Shown here: positions 14,856 through 22,750 of the stretch, in pieces
How positions within the stretch are numbered: the stretch's first letter is position 1
How the letters are laid out: each line of letters begins with the position of its first letter
DNA from: an uncultured Desulfovibrio sp.
GTDB taxonomy: Bacteria > Desulfobacterota > Desulfovibrionia > Desulfovibrionales > Desulfovibrionaceae
Direction of reading: 5' to 3'
NCBI GenBank assembly: GCA_900547595.1
Contig: URHE01000011.1
Span: 1 to 32,213, forward strand
DNA length: 32,213 bases
Made by a program: the position numbers and the translations under genes
Notes under the pieces: generated by a model
What the model was told of the DNA's origin: nothing
The model's database searches: none
The model's input: only the letters and a program-made list of their open reading frames with translations

Positions 14856-15888
14856 TTTGCTGCTTCCTTTTCCATTCCTGGTACTTCTTGTCGAAGCCGT
14901 CCACCTTCATGCCGAAATCAAGCCCCATGTCCAGAAGGACGCTCTTGATCTCGTCCAGGGATTTACGGCCAAAGTTCTTGGTCTTGAGCATCTCGCTCTC
15001 GGAGCGCTGCACCAGCTCGCCCACAGTGGCGATATTGGCGCTGCGCAGACAGTTGGTGGCGCGGACAGAAAGCTCAAGGTCGTCAATGCTCTTGAAGAGA
15101 TGCTCATTGAGCTCGCTGTTGTCGCCCCCGCCGAGGTGCATGTCCCCGGAAACGCGCTCGTCAAAATTGATGAAAACCGAAATCTGATCCTTGATGATCT
15201 TGGCGCTGTAGGCCACCGCGTCCTCGGGCGTAAGGGAGCCGTCGGTCCAGACCTCAAGGATGAGCCGGTCATAGTTGGTCATCTGGCCAACACGCGCCTG
15301 CTCCACGGCATAGGCCACCTTGCGGACGGGCGAAAAGCTCGAATCCAGCTTGATGAGGCCGATCTCCTCCGCAAGGCCCTCGTGCATGTCGGCGGGCATA
15401 TAGCCCTTGCCCATCCGGGCCTCAAGCTCCATCTCCAGAGGGATGTCCTCGGTCAGGGTGGCGATATGGAGCTCGGGGTTCAGCACTTCCACATGCTGGT
15501 TGGCCTGGATCATGGCGGCGGTGACGTTGCCCTTCCTGTCCGCGCGCAGGGTCAGGCGCTGGGGTTCATCCGTATCCATCCGCAGGCGCACCTGCTTGAG
15601 ATTGAGCACCACATCCGTCACGTCTTCCAGAACGCCGTGGATGGTGGTGAACTCGTGCTGCACCCCGGAAATGCGGACGGCCACAAAGGCCGCCCCCTGG
15701 AGGGAGGCGAGCAGGACGCGGCGCATGGCATTGCCGATGGTGGTGCCGTAGCCGCGCTCCAGCGGTTCGCAGATGAATTTGCCGTAGGTGGCGCTTGCGT
15801 TTTCATCGTCGCGCAGGATCTGTTCGGGCTTGACGAGCTCCGACCAGTTGCGCGCGTTGATGAGGCGTTCGCCCTGTTTGATAAGCAT
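14845..15888 (-). CDS. rpoA: DNA-directed RNA polymerase alpha subunit
   Basis: Alpha dimerises to nucleate RNA polymerase assembly, and its C-terminal domain contacts UP elements and activators. The 347-residue protein contains the N-terminal assembly domain with ERGYGTTIGNAMRRVLL (44-60) and the C-terminal domain with RATNCLRSANI (276-286), which keeps the DNA-contacting Arg276 and Asn279 (equivalent to Arg265 and Asn268 of E. coli). It is slightly longer than the 329 residues of E. coli. It sits between rpsD and rplQ, as in most bacteria. Retention of the UP-contact residues fits the A/T-rich tract upstream of the S10 promoter in this window. Confidence 0.98.
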   Translation of the reverse strand: MLIKQGERLINARNWSELVKPEQILRDDENASATYGKFICEPLERGYGTTIGNAMRRVLLASLQGAAFVAVRISGVQHEFTTIHGVLEDVTDVVLNLKQVRLRMDTDEPQRLTLRADRKGNVTAAMIQANQHVEVLNPELHIATLTEDIPLEMELEARMGKGYMPADMHEGLAEEIGLIKLDSSFSPVRKVAYAVEQARVGQMTNYDRLILEVWTDGSLTPEDAVAYSAKIIKDQISVFINFDERVSGDMHLGGGDNSELNEHLFKSIDDLELSVRATNCLRSANIATVGELVQRSESEMLKTKNFGRKSLDEIKSVLLDMGLDFGMKVDGFDKKYQEWKRKQQNEA

Positions 15889-15900
15889 GCGGCCCCCAGC

Positions 15901-16527
15901 TTATTTCGAATAAAGTTCGACGATGAGCTGCTCGTTGACAGGAAACTGGATGTCATCACGCTGCGGAAGCGCCTTGACGGTCCCCTTGAACGCCGCTCCG
16001 TCCGTTTCGAGCCAGCCGGGGCAGCCACGGCGCGCGACGGCTTCCTGAGCGGCCGCGAGCGTGGGAATCTTGCGGTTCTTTTCAGGCACGGCGATGATGT
16101 CGCCCACGCGCACCTGGAGGGAGGGGATGTTCACCTTGCGTCCGTTGAGGGTGAACAGGCCGTGCCGCACCATCTGGCGCGCCTGGTCGCGCGAGCCCGC
16201 AAAGCCGAGACGGTAGACCACATTATCCAGACGGCGCTCAAGCGTGACCAGCAGGTTGGTACCGGTGACGCCCTTGCGCATCTCGGCCTTTTCAAAATAG
16301 CCGCGGAACTGCCGTTCCAGCACGCCATACGCGCGGCGCGTCTTCTGCTTTTCGCGGAGCTGGACCGCATATTCGCTGACCTTCTTGCGCGCGCGGCCAT
16401 GCTGGCCGGGAGCGTAAGGACGGCGCTCATACGCGCACTTGTCGGTAAAGCAGCGGTCGCCCTTCAGAAAGAGCTTGCAGCCTTCGCGGCGGCAAAGACG
16501 GCATTTGGCTTCCGTATATTTGGCCAT
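15901..16527 (-). CDS. rpsD: 30S ribosomal protein S4
   Basis: S4 is a primary 16S rRNA-binding protein that nucleates 30S assembly, and in many bacteria it represses the alpha operon. The 208-residue product has an N-terminal zinc-type cluster (Cys9, Cys12, Cys26, Cys31), then RRPYAPGQHGRARKKVSEYAVQ-type conserved sequence and an S4 RNA-binding domain (about 98-160, starting RLDNVVYRLGFA). The gene lies 45 bases after rpsK and 12 before rpoA. The zinc-bearing form is retained rather than the cysteine-free form of E. coli. Confidence 0.97.
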   Translation of the reverse strand: MAKYTEAKCRLCRREGCKLFLKGDRCFTDKCAYERRPYAPGQHGRARKKVSEYAVQLREKQKTRRAYGVLERQFRGYFEKAEMRKGVTGTNLLVTLERRLDNVVYRLGFAGSRDQARQMVRHGLFTLNGRKVNIPSLQVRVGDIIAVPEKNRKIPTLAAAQEAVARRGCPGWLETDGAAFKGTVKALPQRDDIQFPVNEQLIVELYSK

Positions 16528-16572
16528 GAGTATATCCTCTTCGTTTGTCCGGCGCTGCGGAGCTTCGCAAAG

Positions 16573-16962
16573 CTACACGCGCCGACGCTTGGGCGGACGG
16601 CAGCCGTTGTGCGGGATGGGCGTGACGTCACGAATGAAGGCGACACGGAAACCGGCGGCGGCAATGGCACGCATGGCCGCCTCACGGCCGGAGCCCGGGC
16701 CCTTCACATACACGCCCACCGTGCGCATGCCGTTTTCCTGCGCCTTGCGGGCGGCGGTCTCCGCGGCCACCTGGGCGGCAAAGGGCGTGGACTTGCGCGA
16801 ACCCTTGAAGCCGCTCTGCCCCGCGGATGCCCAGGAAACGGCATTGCCGCGCGTGTCGGTGAAGGTGATGATCGTATTGTTGAACGACGCCTGGATATGG
16901 GCGATGCCCAGAGGCACGTTCTTCCGTTCCTTTTTCTTGACCGCTTTCTTGGGTCTTGCCAT
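16573..16962 (-). CDS. rpsK: 30S ribosomal protein S11
   Basis: S11 lies on the 30S platform and contacts mRNA and 16S rRNA near the E site. The 129-residue product shows the family core HIQASFNNTIITFTDTRGN and VYVKGPGSGREAA and ends in the conserved basic HNGCRPPKRRRV. The lysine-rich N-terminal tail (AVKKKERKNV) is typical. It is placed between rpsM and rpsD in the alpha block and has a normal length. Confidence 0.97.
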   Translation of the reverse strand: MARPKKAVKKKERKNVPLGIAHIQASFNNTIITFTDTRGNAVSWASAGQSGFKGSRKSTPFAAQVAAETAARKAQENGMRTVGVYVKGPGSGREAAMRAIAAAGFRVAFIRDVTPIPHNGCRPPKRRRV

Positions 16963-16999
16963 GACTGTCCCTCAAATTGGCTGAATAACGGGAGCCGGA

Positions 17000-17368
17000 T
17001 TACTTTTTCTTGCCCACGGCGCCGCGACGCGGCCCCTTGCGCGTGCGCGCATTGGTATGGGTGCGCTGCCCGTGGACGGGCAGACCGCGCCGGTGCCGCA
17101 GGCCGCGATAGCAGCCGATGTCCATAAGCCGCTTGATATTGCCCGACACCTCGCGGCGCAGGTCGCCCTCCACCTTGTAATGCTGTTCGAGCTCCTTGCG
17201 GATCTCGTTCACCTCGTCGGCGGAAAGGTCATCAATATTGCGCTCCCAGTTGACCCCGGTGGTGTCCAGGATCTTCAGGGCAGTGGTACGGCCAATCCCG
17301 TAGATATAGGTAAGCGCAATGTCCACCCGTTTGCCGCGCGGCAAATCAACACCTGCTATTCTCGCCAC
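17000..17368 (-). CDS. rpsM: 30S ribosomal protein S13
   Basis: S13 sits in the 30S head, contacts the P-site tRNA and forms bridges to the 50S subunit. The 122-residue product starts MARIAGVDLPRGKRVDIALT and carries the helix-two-turn-helix region YIYGIGRTTA, then RGLRHRRGLPVHGQRTHTNARTRKG-like conserved sequence and a lysine tail GKKK. It follows rpmJ by 15 bases and precedes rpsK. Length and context are ordinary. Confidence 0.97.
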   Translation of the reverse strand: MARIAGVDLPRGKRVDIALTYIYGIGRTTALKILDTTGVNWERNIDDLSADEVNEIRKELEQHYKVEGDLRREVSGNIKRLMDIGCYRGLRHRRGLPVHGQRTHTNARTRKGPRRGAVGKKK

Positions 17369-17383
17369 AATCGTTCTCCTGCC

Positions 17384-17497
17384 CTAGCCCTGGCGCTGCT
17401 TGTGCCGGGGGTTTTCGCAGATGACTCGAAGCACTCCCTTGCGCCGGATCACTTTGCACTTGGGGCATATTTTCTTGACGGACGGTCTGACTTTCAT
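17384..17497 (-). CDS. rpmJ: 50S ribosomal protein L36
   Basis: L36 is a small zinc-ribbon protein of the 50S subunit. The 37-residue product starts [17 protein letters not shown] and carries ligands Cys11, Cys14, Cys27 and His32, so it is the zinc-containing type. The open frame extends upstream, but the ATG at 17497 gives the exact family N-terminus and length. It is the first gene after the internal promoter at 17596-17624, with about 90 bases of leader. No infA gene is found between map and rpmJ. Confidence 0.96.
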
Positions 17498-17595
17498 CTC
17501 GCTCTCCACTGGCGTCTGCCGGTTTCGCCGAAAAACGGGCCCGCGCGAACGCCGCTGCGGCGTGCGCCTTCCCATCTGTCTGGCAAGAACGGAAA

Positions 17596-17624
17596 ACTTT
17601 AGCCGTGTTATACGAACTTGTCAA
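17596..17624 (-). promoter_or_regulatory. Strong sigma-70 promoter candidate for the alpha block
   Basis: On the minus strand TTGACA (17624-17619, full -35 consensus) and TAAAGT (17601-17596, four of six) are separated by exactly 17 bases. The -35 box contains the TGA stop codon of map (17623-17621). The predicted start near 17589 leaves about 90 bases before rpmJ. This would let the rpmJ-rpsM-rpsK-rpsD-rpoA-rplQ genes be expressed apart from the upstream spc genes. Confidence 0.7.
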
Positions 17625-18415
17625 GCGGCAATGGTATGCCGATTGAGGCCCCGGTCGGAAATACTCAAAATCCTGGGGCCGTCGGGCGTGATCGCCACGC
17701 TGTGCTCAAAATGCGCGGCCCACTTCCCGTCCCTGGTGACGGCCGTCCACTTGTCGTCAAGAATATCGACCTCATGGGTGCCAAGCGTCACCATGGGCTC
17801 AATGGCGATGACCATGCCGCTGTGCAGGACAAGCCCGGGACTTCCCGGCTTGAAGTTCGGCACTTCCGGCTTTTCGTGCATCTTCGCGCCCACGCCGTGG
17901 CCCACGAAACGGCGCACCACGCCAAGGCCGGCGGCCTCCACATAGTTCTGGATGGCGGCGCCGATGGCGTAGACATCATTGCCAGCCCGGGCCTGTTCGA
18001 TGCCCACATAGAGGCTCTCCTCGGTCACGCGCATGAGGCGCCGGGCCTCGTCGCTCACCCGCCCCACCGGATAGGTGCGCGCCGCGTCCCCCACAAAGCC
18101 GTCAAAAACCACGCCCATGTCCACGCTGACGATGTCCCCCTCGTCCAGGGGCCGCGCCGAGGGGAAACCATGCACCACCTGCTCGTTGACCGAGCAGCAG
18201 GTGGCGAAGGGATAGCCGCAATACCCGAGAAACGCGGGTTTGACCCTGTAATCGGCGCACATGTCGCGCGCGAGCTCTTCAAACTGCTGCGTGGTGACAC
18301 CCGGGGCCACGAGATCGCCCACGGCGTCCAGGATATTGGCCACCATGCGGTTCGCTTCGCGCAGGCAGGCCACCTCCCGCTCGTTCTTGATATAGGCTCC
18401 GTGATACTTTTTCAT
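17621..18415 (-). CDS. map: Methionine aminopeptidase, type I
   Basis: This metalloenzyme removes the initiator methionine from nascent proteins. The 264-residue product shows all five metal ligands: Asp99 in SVDMG, Asp110 in VGDAART, His173 in GHGVG, Glu206 in IEPMV and Glu237 in FEHSV, plus His82 in VVHGFP. The start chosen is ATG 18415, matching the family N-terminus and length; an in-frame GTG at 18445 would overlap secY and lacks a ribosome site. It lies 16 bases after secY, the usual place in this lineage, and its stop codon is part of a downstream promoter. Confidence 0.96.
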   Translation of the reverse strand: MKKYHGAYIKNEREVACLREANRMVANILDAVGDLVAPGVTTQQFEELARDMCADYRVKPAFLGYCGYPFATCCSVNEQVVHGFPSARPLDEGDIVSVDMGVVFDGFVGDAARTYPVGRVSDEARRLMRVTEESLYVGIEQARAGNDVYAIGAAIQNYVEAAGLGVVRRFVGHGVGAKMHEKPEVPNFKPGSPGLVLHSGMVIAIEPMVTLGTHEVDILDDKWTAVTRDGKWAAHFEHSVAITPDGPRILSISDRGLNRHTIAA

Positions 18416-18431
18416 TGCGGCCACCGCCTGC

Positions 18432-19745
18432 TCAGGCCCTGCCACTCCTGCGGGCCTTTTGCATCAGGCCCTGGTACTGGCTGGAAATCATGTGGGATTC
18501 AACCTGGTTCATGAAGTCCATGGCAACGCCCACAAGGATGAGCAGGCTGGTGCCGCCGAAATAGAACGGCACGTTGAACTTGCTGATAAGCAGCATGGGC
18601 ATCAGGCAGACCAGGGAAATATAGACGGCGCCCGAAAGCGTCAGCCGGGAAAGGACCGTATCGATATACTCCTGGGTCTTTTCGCCGGGACGGATGCCGG
18701 GGATGAAGCCGCCCGCCTTCTTCAGATTCTCGGCCATTTCCTTGGGGTCGAAAATGATGGCCGTATAGAAGTAGCAGAAGAAGAACATGAGCCCCACATA
18801 GAGGATGTTGTACATCAGGCCGTTGGGCGAAAAGAATTCCGCGGCGCGGCGCACATACTCATTGCCGGAAAACTGGCCTATCGTGGCCGGAAAGAGCAGG
18901 AGCGACGAGGCGAAGATGGGCGGGATGACGCCCGCGGTGTTCAGCCTGAGCGGCAGATGCGAATTCTGGCCGCCGAACATCTTGCGCCCCACCTGACGCT
19001 TTGCGTAGCTGATGGGGATACGCCGCTGCGCCCGCTCCACAAACACGATGCAGACCGTGACGGCGGCCATGAACACCAGGATGACAATGGCCATGAATAC
19101 GCTCATGTCCCCGGCTTCGATGAGCGCGAACGACTGGATGATGCCGCGCGGGATGCCGACCACGATGCCGCAGAAGATGATGAGCGAAATGCCGTTGCCG
19201 ATGCCGCGCTCCGTGATCTGTTCCCCCAGCCACATGACGAGAACGGAGCCCGCGGTGAAGGTGATCATGGTGACCAGGCGGAAGTCCCAGCCCGGATGCA
19301 GCACCACCGGCGTGCCGCCGGGGCTCGTCATGTTCTCCAGGCCCACGGCGATGCCCAGTCCCTGCACCAGGGTGATGAGCACCGTGAGATAGCGGGTGTA
19401 CTGGGTGATCTTGCGCCGCCCGGCCTGCCCTTCCTCACGGGCCATGCGCTTGATGTCCGGGCTCACCACCTGCAACAGCTGCATGATGATGGACGCCGAA
19501 ATGTACGGCATGACGCCCAGCGCGAACACCGAGACGTTGGAAAGGCCGCCGCCGGAAAACATGTCGAAAAGGCTGAAGAGCGTCCCGGCCATGCTCTCGA
19601 AAAACGAGGCCAGGGCGGCCGCGTCCACGCCGGGGATCGGCACATGCACACCGATCCGGTAGCAGCACAGGATGAGGAAGGTCCAGCCCAGGCGCTTCGC
19701 CAGGGCCGGCTGGCCCGCCATCGTATTCGCCGTTCCTGTTGCCAT
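18432..19745 (-). CDS. secY: Preprotein translocase subunit SecY
   Basis: SecY is the ten-helix channel of the Sec translocon in the inner membrane. The 437-residue product begins with a cytoplasmic tail and helix 1 (WTFLILCCYRIGVHVPIPG), carries the plug and helix 2 signature FALGVMPYISASIIMQLL, and has later loops such as RRIPISYAKRQVG and IRPGEKTQEYID that bind ribosome and SecA. The ATG at 19745 is used; the in-frame TTG at 19784 would add 13 residues unlike the family. It is separated from rplO by an exceptional gap of about 200 bases and is followed closely by map. Confidence 0.96.
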   Translation of the reverse strand: MATGTANTMAGQPALAKRLGWTFLILCCYRIGVHVPIPGVDAAALASFFESMAGTLFSLFDMFSGGGLSNVSVFALGVMPYISASIIMQLLQVVSPDIKRMAREEGQAGRRKITQYTRYLTVLITLVQGLGIAVGLENMTSPGGTPVVLHPGWDFRLVTMITFTAGSVLVMWLGEQITERGIGNGISLIIFCGIVVGIPRGIIQSFALIEAGDMSVFMAIVILVFMAAVTVCIVFVERAQRRIPISYAKRQVGRKMFGGQNSHLPLRLNTAGVIPPIFASSLLLFPATIGQFSGNEYVRRAAEFFSPNGLMYNILYVGLMFFFCYFYTAIIFDPKEMAENLKKAGGFIPGIRPGEKTQEYIDTVLSRLTLSGAVYISLVCLMPMLLISKFNVPFYFGGTSLLILVGVAMDFMNQVESHMISSQYQGLMQKARRSGRA

Positions 19746-19888
19746 GCAAGACTCGTTGCGTTTGCGCGGCCCCGAAGGGCGCAATTAACCCCAAAGGCTG
19801 TCCGGCCTTCGGCAAAGCAGCATGCCGTTCGCGCGTTCACGCGCCCGGCGGGGCGCCATGATGCCCGGACCGGACAAGACGCGCAAGC

Positions 19889-19915
19889 GCATCACAGCCT
19901 GGAGGGCTGTGATGC
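19889..19915. promoter_or_regulatory. Perfect 11-bp hairpin in the rplO-secY gap
   Basis: GCATCACAGCC (19889-19899) pairs with GGCTGTGATGC (19905-19915) around TGGAG. It is placed 33 bases after the rplO stop in transcription order, without a U-run. The 202-base gap 19746-19947 also holds a smaller GCGCGT/ACGCGC hairpin. I see no good promoter. It may control read-through or mRNA processing ahead of secY. Confidence 0.5.
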
Positions 19916-19947
19916 CGCCATGTTGCGCGTCAAATCACGGCGGAGGT

Positions 19948-20433
19948 CTATTCCGCCACGGCTTCTTCGGCCTCGGTGCAGACCTCGGCCAGCAGTTCGC
20001 TCACCTTGCCGCCCGCGGCGCGGATCTTCTCCGCCGCCGCGCGGCTGAAGCGGTGGGCCTCGATATTCATGGGCGCGGTGATGTCCCCGCGGGACAGCAC
20101 CTTCACGAGAGCGCCGGCACGCGCGAGCCCGCGCGTATAGATGTCTTCCAGGCTGATGTCGGTTTTCCCGGCGAACGCCGTCGCCAGCGTGTCCAGATTG
20201 ACCACATCATAACGGATCCTGAACAGCGCGTTTTTGAAGCCGTGCTTGGGCAGACGGCGCTGAAGCGGCATCTGGCCGCCTTCAAAACCGGGGCGCACGC
20301 CGCCGCCCGAACGGGCGTTCTGGCCCTTGTGCCCACGGCCTGACGTGCCGCCAAGGCCGGAACCCTGGCCGCGCCCCACCCTGCGGCGCTGTTTGCGCTC
20401 TTCCGGAAAAGGATAGAGATCGTGCAGTTGCAT
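19948..20433 (-). CDS. rplO: 50S ribosomal protein L15
   Basis: L15 is a late-assembling 50S protein that reaches into the subunit core with its basic N-terminal extension. The 161-residue product begins MQLHDLYPFPEERKQRRRVGRG and has the glycine-rich GSGLGGTSGRGHKGQNARSG block and FEGGQMPLQRRLPKHGF, both family hallmarks. The C-terminus has an acidic tail EAEEAVAE that makes it longer than the 144 residues of E. coli. It follows rpmD by 21 bases and is followed by the unusual gap before secY. Confidence 0.97.
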   Translation of the reverse strand: MQLHDLYPFPEERKQRRRVGRGQGSGLGGTSGRGHKGQNARSGGGVRPGFEGGQMPLQRRLPKHGFKNALFRIRYDVVNLDTLATAFAGKTDISLEDIYTRGLARAGALVKVLSRGDITAPMNIEAHRFSRAAAEKIRAAGGKVSELLAEVCTEAEEAVAE

Positions 20434-20454
20434 GCTATTCTCCTCGCGCGACCG

Positions 20455-20631
20455 CTAGTCCACTACGGCCACAAGATGCGGAACCTTGGCGATGATGCCC
20501 CGGATGGCCGGGGTGTCCTTGAACGTCTTGACCATCTCGCGGCGCTTGAGGCCAAGGGCGTCCAACATCCTGCGCTGGTGAGGCGTTGTGCCGATGCGCG
20601 AGCGCACAAGCTTGACTTTGATTTCGGCCAT
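20455..20631 (-). CDS. rpmD: 50S ribosomal protein L30
   Basis: L30 is a small surface protein of the 50S subunit. The 58-residue product MAEIKVKLVRSRIGTTPHQR contains the family signature RSRIGTTPHQRRMLDALGL and the C-terminal helix ending VPHLVAVVD. The ATG at 20631 lies two bases after the rpsE stop and has AGGAAG upstream; a GTG at 20637 in the same frame would overlap rpsE and is less likely. Order rpsE-rpmD-rplO is standard. Confidence 0.96.
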   Translation of the reverse strand: MAEIKVKLVRSRIGTTPHQRRMLDALGLKRREMVKTFKDTPAIRGIIAKVPHLVAVVD

Positions 20632-20633
20632 GG

Positions 20634-21155
20634 TCACTTCCTCGGGGCTTCGAGCTTCTTGCCGCGCAGCTCGGAAACGTCTGCGGCGCTGCGCAGGGAG
20701 GCAAGGCCCTGCATGGTGGCGCGAAGCACGTTATGGGGATTATTGGTGCCGATGGCCTTGGCGAGCACGTCGCGCACGCCCACGGCTTCCATGACCGCGC
20801 GCACGGCGCCGCCCGCGATGATGCCCGTACCTTCGGAGGCGGGCTTGAGCATGACGCGCCCGGCGCCGAACCTGCCCAGCACCTCATAGGGGAGGGTCCC
20901 CTCCAGCAGAGGAATACGCACGCGGTTCTTGCGGGCGCGTTCCGTGGCCTTGCGCAGGGCTTCGGGCACTTCCTGGGCCTTGCCCAGGCCGTAGCCCACG
21001 CCGCCCTTGCCGTCACCGACGACCACCAGCGCGCTGAAGCTGAAACGGCGGCCGCCCTTGACCACCTTGGCCACGCGGTTGAGGGAGACGATCTTTTCGA
21101 TTTCACCCAGCTCGTTCTGCTGGGTCTCGCTGTTGTTCGAGTTTTCCTGACGCAT
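20634..21155 (-). CDS. rpsE: 30S ribosomal protein S5
   Basis: S5 is at the mRNA entry side of the 30S subunit and affects decoding accuracy. The 173-residue product has a short polar N-terminal tail (about 1-20), then the double-stranded RNA-binding fold VVKGGRRFSFSALVVVGDG and GGVGYGLGKAQEVPEAL, followed by the second domain with GAVRAVMEAVGVRDVLAK. The frame is open far upstream, but ATG 21155, preceded by GGAG and overlapping no more than the rplR stop region, gives the conserved start. Length agrees with the family. Confidence 0.96.
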   Translation of the reverse strand: MRQENSNNSETQQNELGEIEKIVSLNRVAKVVKGGRRFSFSALVVVGDGKGGVGYGLGKAQEVPEALRKATERARKNRVRIPLLEGTLPYEVLGRFGAGRVMLKPASEGTGIIAGGAVRAVMEAVGVRDVLAKAIGTNNPHNVLRATMQGLASLRSAADVSELRGKKLEAPRK

Positions 21156-21156
21156 A

Positions 21157-21516
21157 TCAGAACTCCAGGCCGCCTTCGCGGGCGCCGTCGGCCACGGCCT
21201 TGACGCGGCCGTGATAAATGTACCCGTTGCGATCGAATACCACCTTGCTGATATTCTTCTCCTTGGCCAGGCGGGCGATCTCCTTGCCCACGCGCTCCGC
21301 GCCGCTCTTGTTGCAGTGCAGCCCCGGCTCGCTCTTGGCGAGGCCGAGCGTGGAGGCGGAAACAAGGGTCGCGCCTTCGAGGTCGTTCACGATCTGGGCG
21401 TAGATATGCATGTTCGACCGGAAGACCACAAGCCGGGGGCGTTCCGCTGTGCCGCGCACCTTTTTGCGGATGCGGATCTTGCGGCGCTGCCGGGATTCGT
21501 TCTTGCTGATGTTCAT
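21157..21516 (-). CDS. rplR: 50S ribosomal protein L18
   Basis: L18 binds 5S rRNA and anchors it in the 50S central protuberance. The 119-residue product has the basic N-terminal stretch NESRQRRKIRIRKKVRGTAERPRLVVFRS, cut here to its recognisable core RKKVRGTAERPRL, then SNMHIYAQIVNDLEGATLVSA-type strands and the C-terminal FDRNGYIYHGRVKAVADGAR. The stop lies one base before rpsE. Spacing to rplF is nine bases. Nothing unusual is seen. Confidence 0.96.
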   Translation of the reverse strand: MNISKNESRQRRKIRIRKKVRGTAERPRLVVFRSNMHIYAQIVNDLEGATLVSASTLGLAKSEPGLHCNKSGAERVGKEIARLAKEKNISKVVFDRNGYIYHGRVKAVADGAREGGLEF

Positions 21517-21525
21517 ATGCAGCCC

Positions 21526-22065
21526 CTACTTCTTGCCGCCGGACTTGCCCACCTTGCGGCGGATGGTCTCGGTCACATACTTGATGCCCTTGCCCTTGTA
21601 CGGCTCGGGCTTGCGGATACGGCGGATGCGGGCGGCGGTTTCGCCCACAAGCTCCTTGTCCACCCCGGAAAGGGTGAGCACCTGCCCCTCGGCGACGGCC
21701 TTGATGCCGTCGGGAAGGTCCACGATGACGGGATGGGAATAGCCCACGGCAAGCTCCACCACATTGCCCTTGACGGCAACGCGGTAGCCCACGCCGATGA
21801 CTTCAAGCGCCTTGGAAAAGCCCTTGGTCACGCCGTCGATGCAGTTGGCAAGCAAGGTGCGGCGCAGGCCGTGCTGGGCGCGGCTTTCACGCGTTTCCTC
21901 ACGCCGGGTGAGGGTGACATGGCCGTCGGCCAGCTCATAGTTGAGCAGCGGGCAGACAGGCGTGGTGAGCGCCCCCTTGGGGCCCTTCACTTCCACAACA
22001 TCCGTCCCGATCCTGACCTCAACGCCAGCGGGAACGGGAACGGGCAATTTGCCTATGCGAGACAT
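21526..22065 (-). CDS. rplF: 50S ribosomal protein L6
   Basis: L6 lies near the factor-binding stalk base of the 50S subunit and contacts the sarcin-ricin loop. The 179-residue product starts MSRIGKLPVPVPAGVEV and consists of two repeated alpha/beta domains. The C-terminal rRNA-binding signature PEPYKGKGIKYVTE is intact. The start at 22065 is fixed by this conserved N-terminus; an open frame upstream to 22173 is inside rpsH. Ten bases separate it from rpsH. Confidence 0.97.
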   Translation of the reverse strand: MSRIGKLPVPVPAGVEVRIGTDVVEVKGPKGALTTPVCPLLNYELADGHVTLTRREETRESRAQHGLRRTLLANCIDGVTKGFSKALEVIGVGYRVAVKGNVVELAVGYSHPVIVDLPDGIKAVAEGQVLTLSGVDKELVGETAARIRRIRKPEPYKGKGIKYVTETIRRKVGKSGGKK

Positions 22066-22075
22066 ATGACACCGC

Positions 22076-22456
22076 CTACCAGATTTCGCACAGAAGTTCG
22101 CCGCCCACCTTCTTTTCCTGGGCGGTACCACCGTCCAGAACGCCGCTGGACGTGGAGAGAATGCAAATGCCAAGGCCGTTCTGCACCCTGGGAATCTGGC
22201 GCGAGTTCACATAGACGCGCCGGCCGGGCGTGCTCACGCGCTTCAGGCCCGTGATGACGGGGCGCCCCTTCATGTACTTGAGGGTGATGGTGATGACGTC
22301 GCCGTCCACGGCCACATCTTCGACGTAACCTTCCTGCTTGAGGATGGCGGCAAGCGATTCCTTCATCTTCGAGCGCGGCACATTCACTTCCTTGTGCAGG
22401 GCCAAATGTGCGTTGCGGATGCGCGTCAGCATATCCGCAATGGGATCTGTCAGCAT
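22076..22456 (-). CDS. rpsH: 30S ribosomal protein S8
   Basis: S8 is a primary 16S rRNA binder in the 30S body and in several bacteria is the feedback repressor of the spc operon. The 126-residue product starts MLTDPIADMLTRIRNAHLA and ends with the conserved C-terminal block GICILSTSSGVLDGGTAQ, then GGELLCEIW. ATG 22456 follows a GGAG-like site. Upstream frame extension into 22543 lies in the rpsN-rpsH spacer of 99 bases, the longest gap in this part of the cluster. Confidence 0.97.
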   Translation of the reverse strand: MLTDPIADMLTRIRNAHLALHKEVNVPRSKMKESLAAILKQEGYVEDVAVDGDVITITLKYMKGRPVITGLKRVSTPGRRVYVNSRQIPRVQNGLGICILSTSSGVLDGGTAQEKKVGGELLCEIW

Positions 22457-22555
22457 CGAAAGCTCCTGAGGTTGTGCCGCGGGGTTGACGGCCCCATGCC
22501 GCCACTTCCCGCGACGCGAAACGCGTCGATAAGCCCGGAACACCCGTCCGCCGGA

Positions 22556-22741
22556 TCACCAGCTGGACTTGCGCACCCCGGGCAGCTCGCCCTTGAGGGC
22601 AAGGTTGCGGAAGCAGATACGGCAAATGCCGAACTGGCGCAAGAAGGCGCGGGGCCGTCCGCAGAGCGGGCAGCGGTTGTAGGCGCGGGCGCTGAACTTG
22701 GGCTTGCGCCGGGCCTTCACTTCCAGCGAGGTACGGGACAT
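22556..22741 (-). CDS. rpsZ: 30S ribosomal protein S14, zinc type
   Basis: S14 takes part in late assembly of the 30S head. This is the short zinc-binding form of 61 residues with ligands Cys24, Cys27, Cys40 and Cys43 (CPLC and CRIC), not the 100-residue zinc-free form of E. coli. The end LKGELPGVRKSSW is the family signature. It lies nine bases after rplE. The symbol rpsN is used equally for this locus. Confidence 0.96.
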   Translation of the reverse strand: MSRTSLEVKARRKPKFSARAYNRCPLCGRPRAFLRQFGICRICFRNLALKGELPGVRKSSW

Positions 22742-22750
22742 GGCGATCTC

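Noticed and set aside
17498..17596. An infA gene between map and rpmJ, as in many other bacteria
   Set aside because: The spacer is only about 120 bases and has no fitting frame; infA must be elsewhere.
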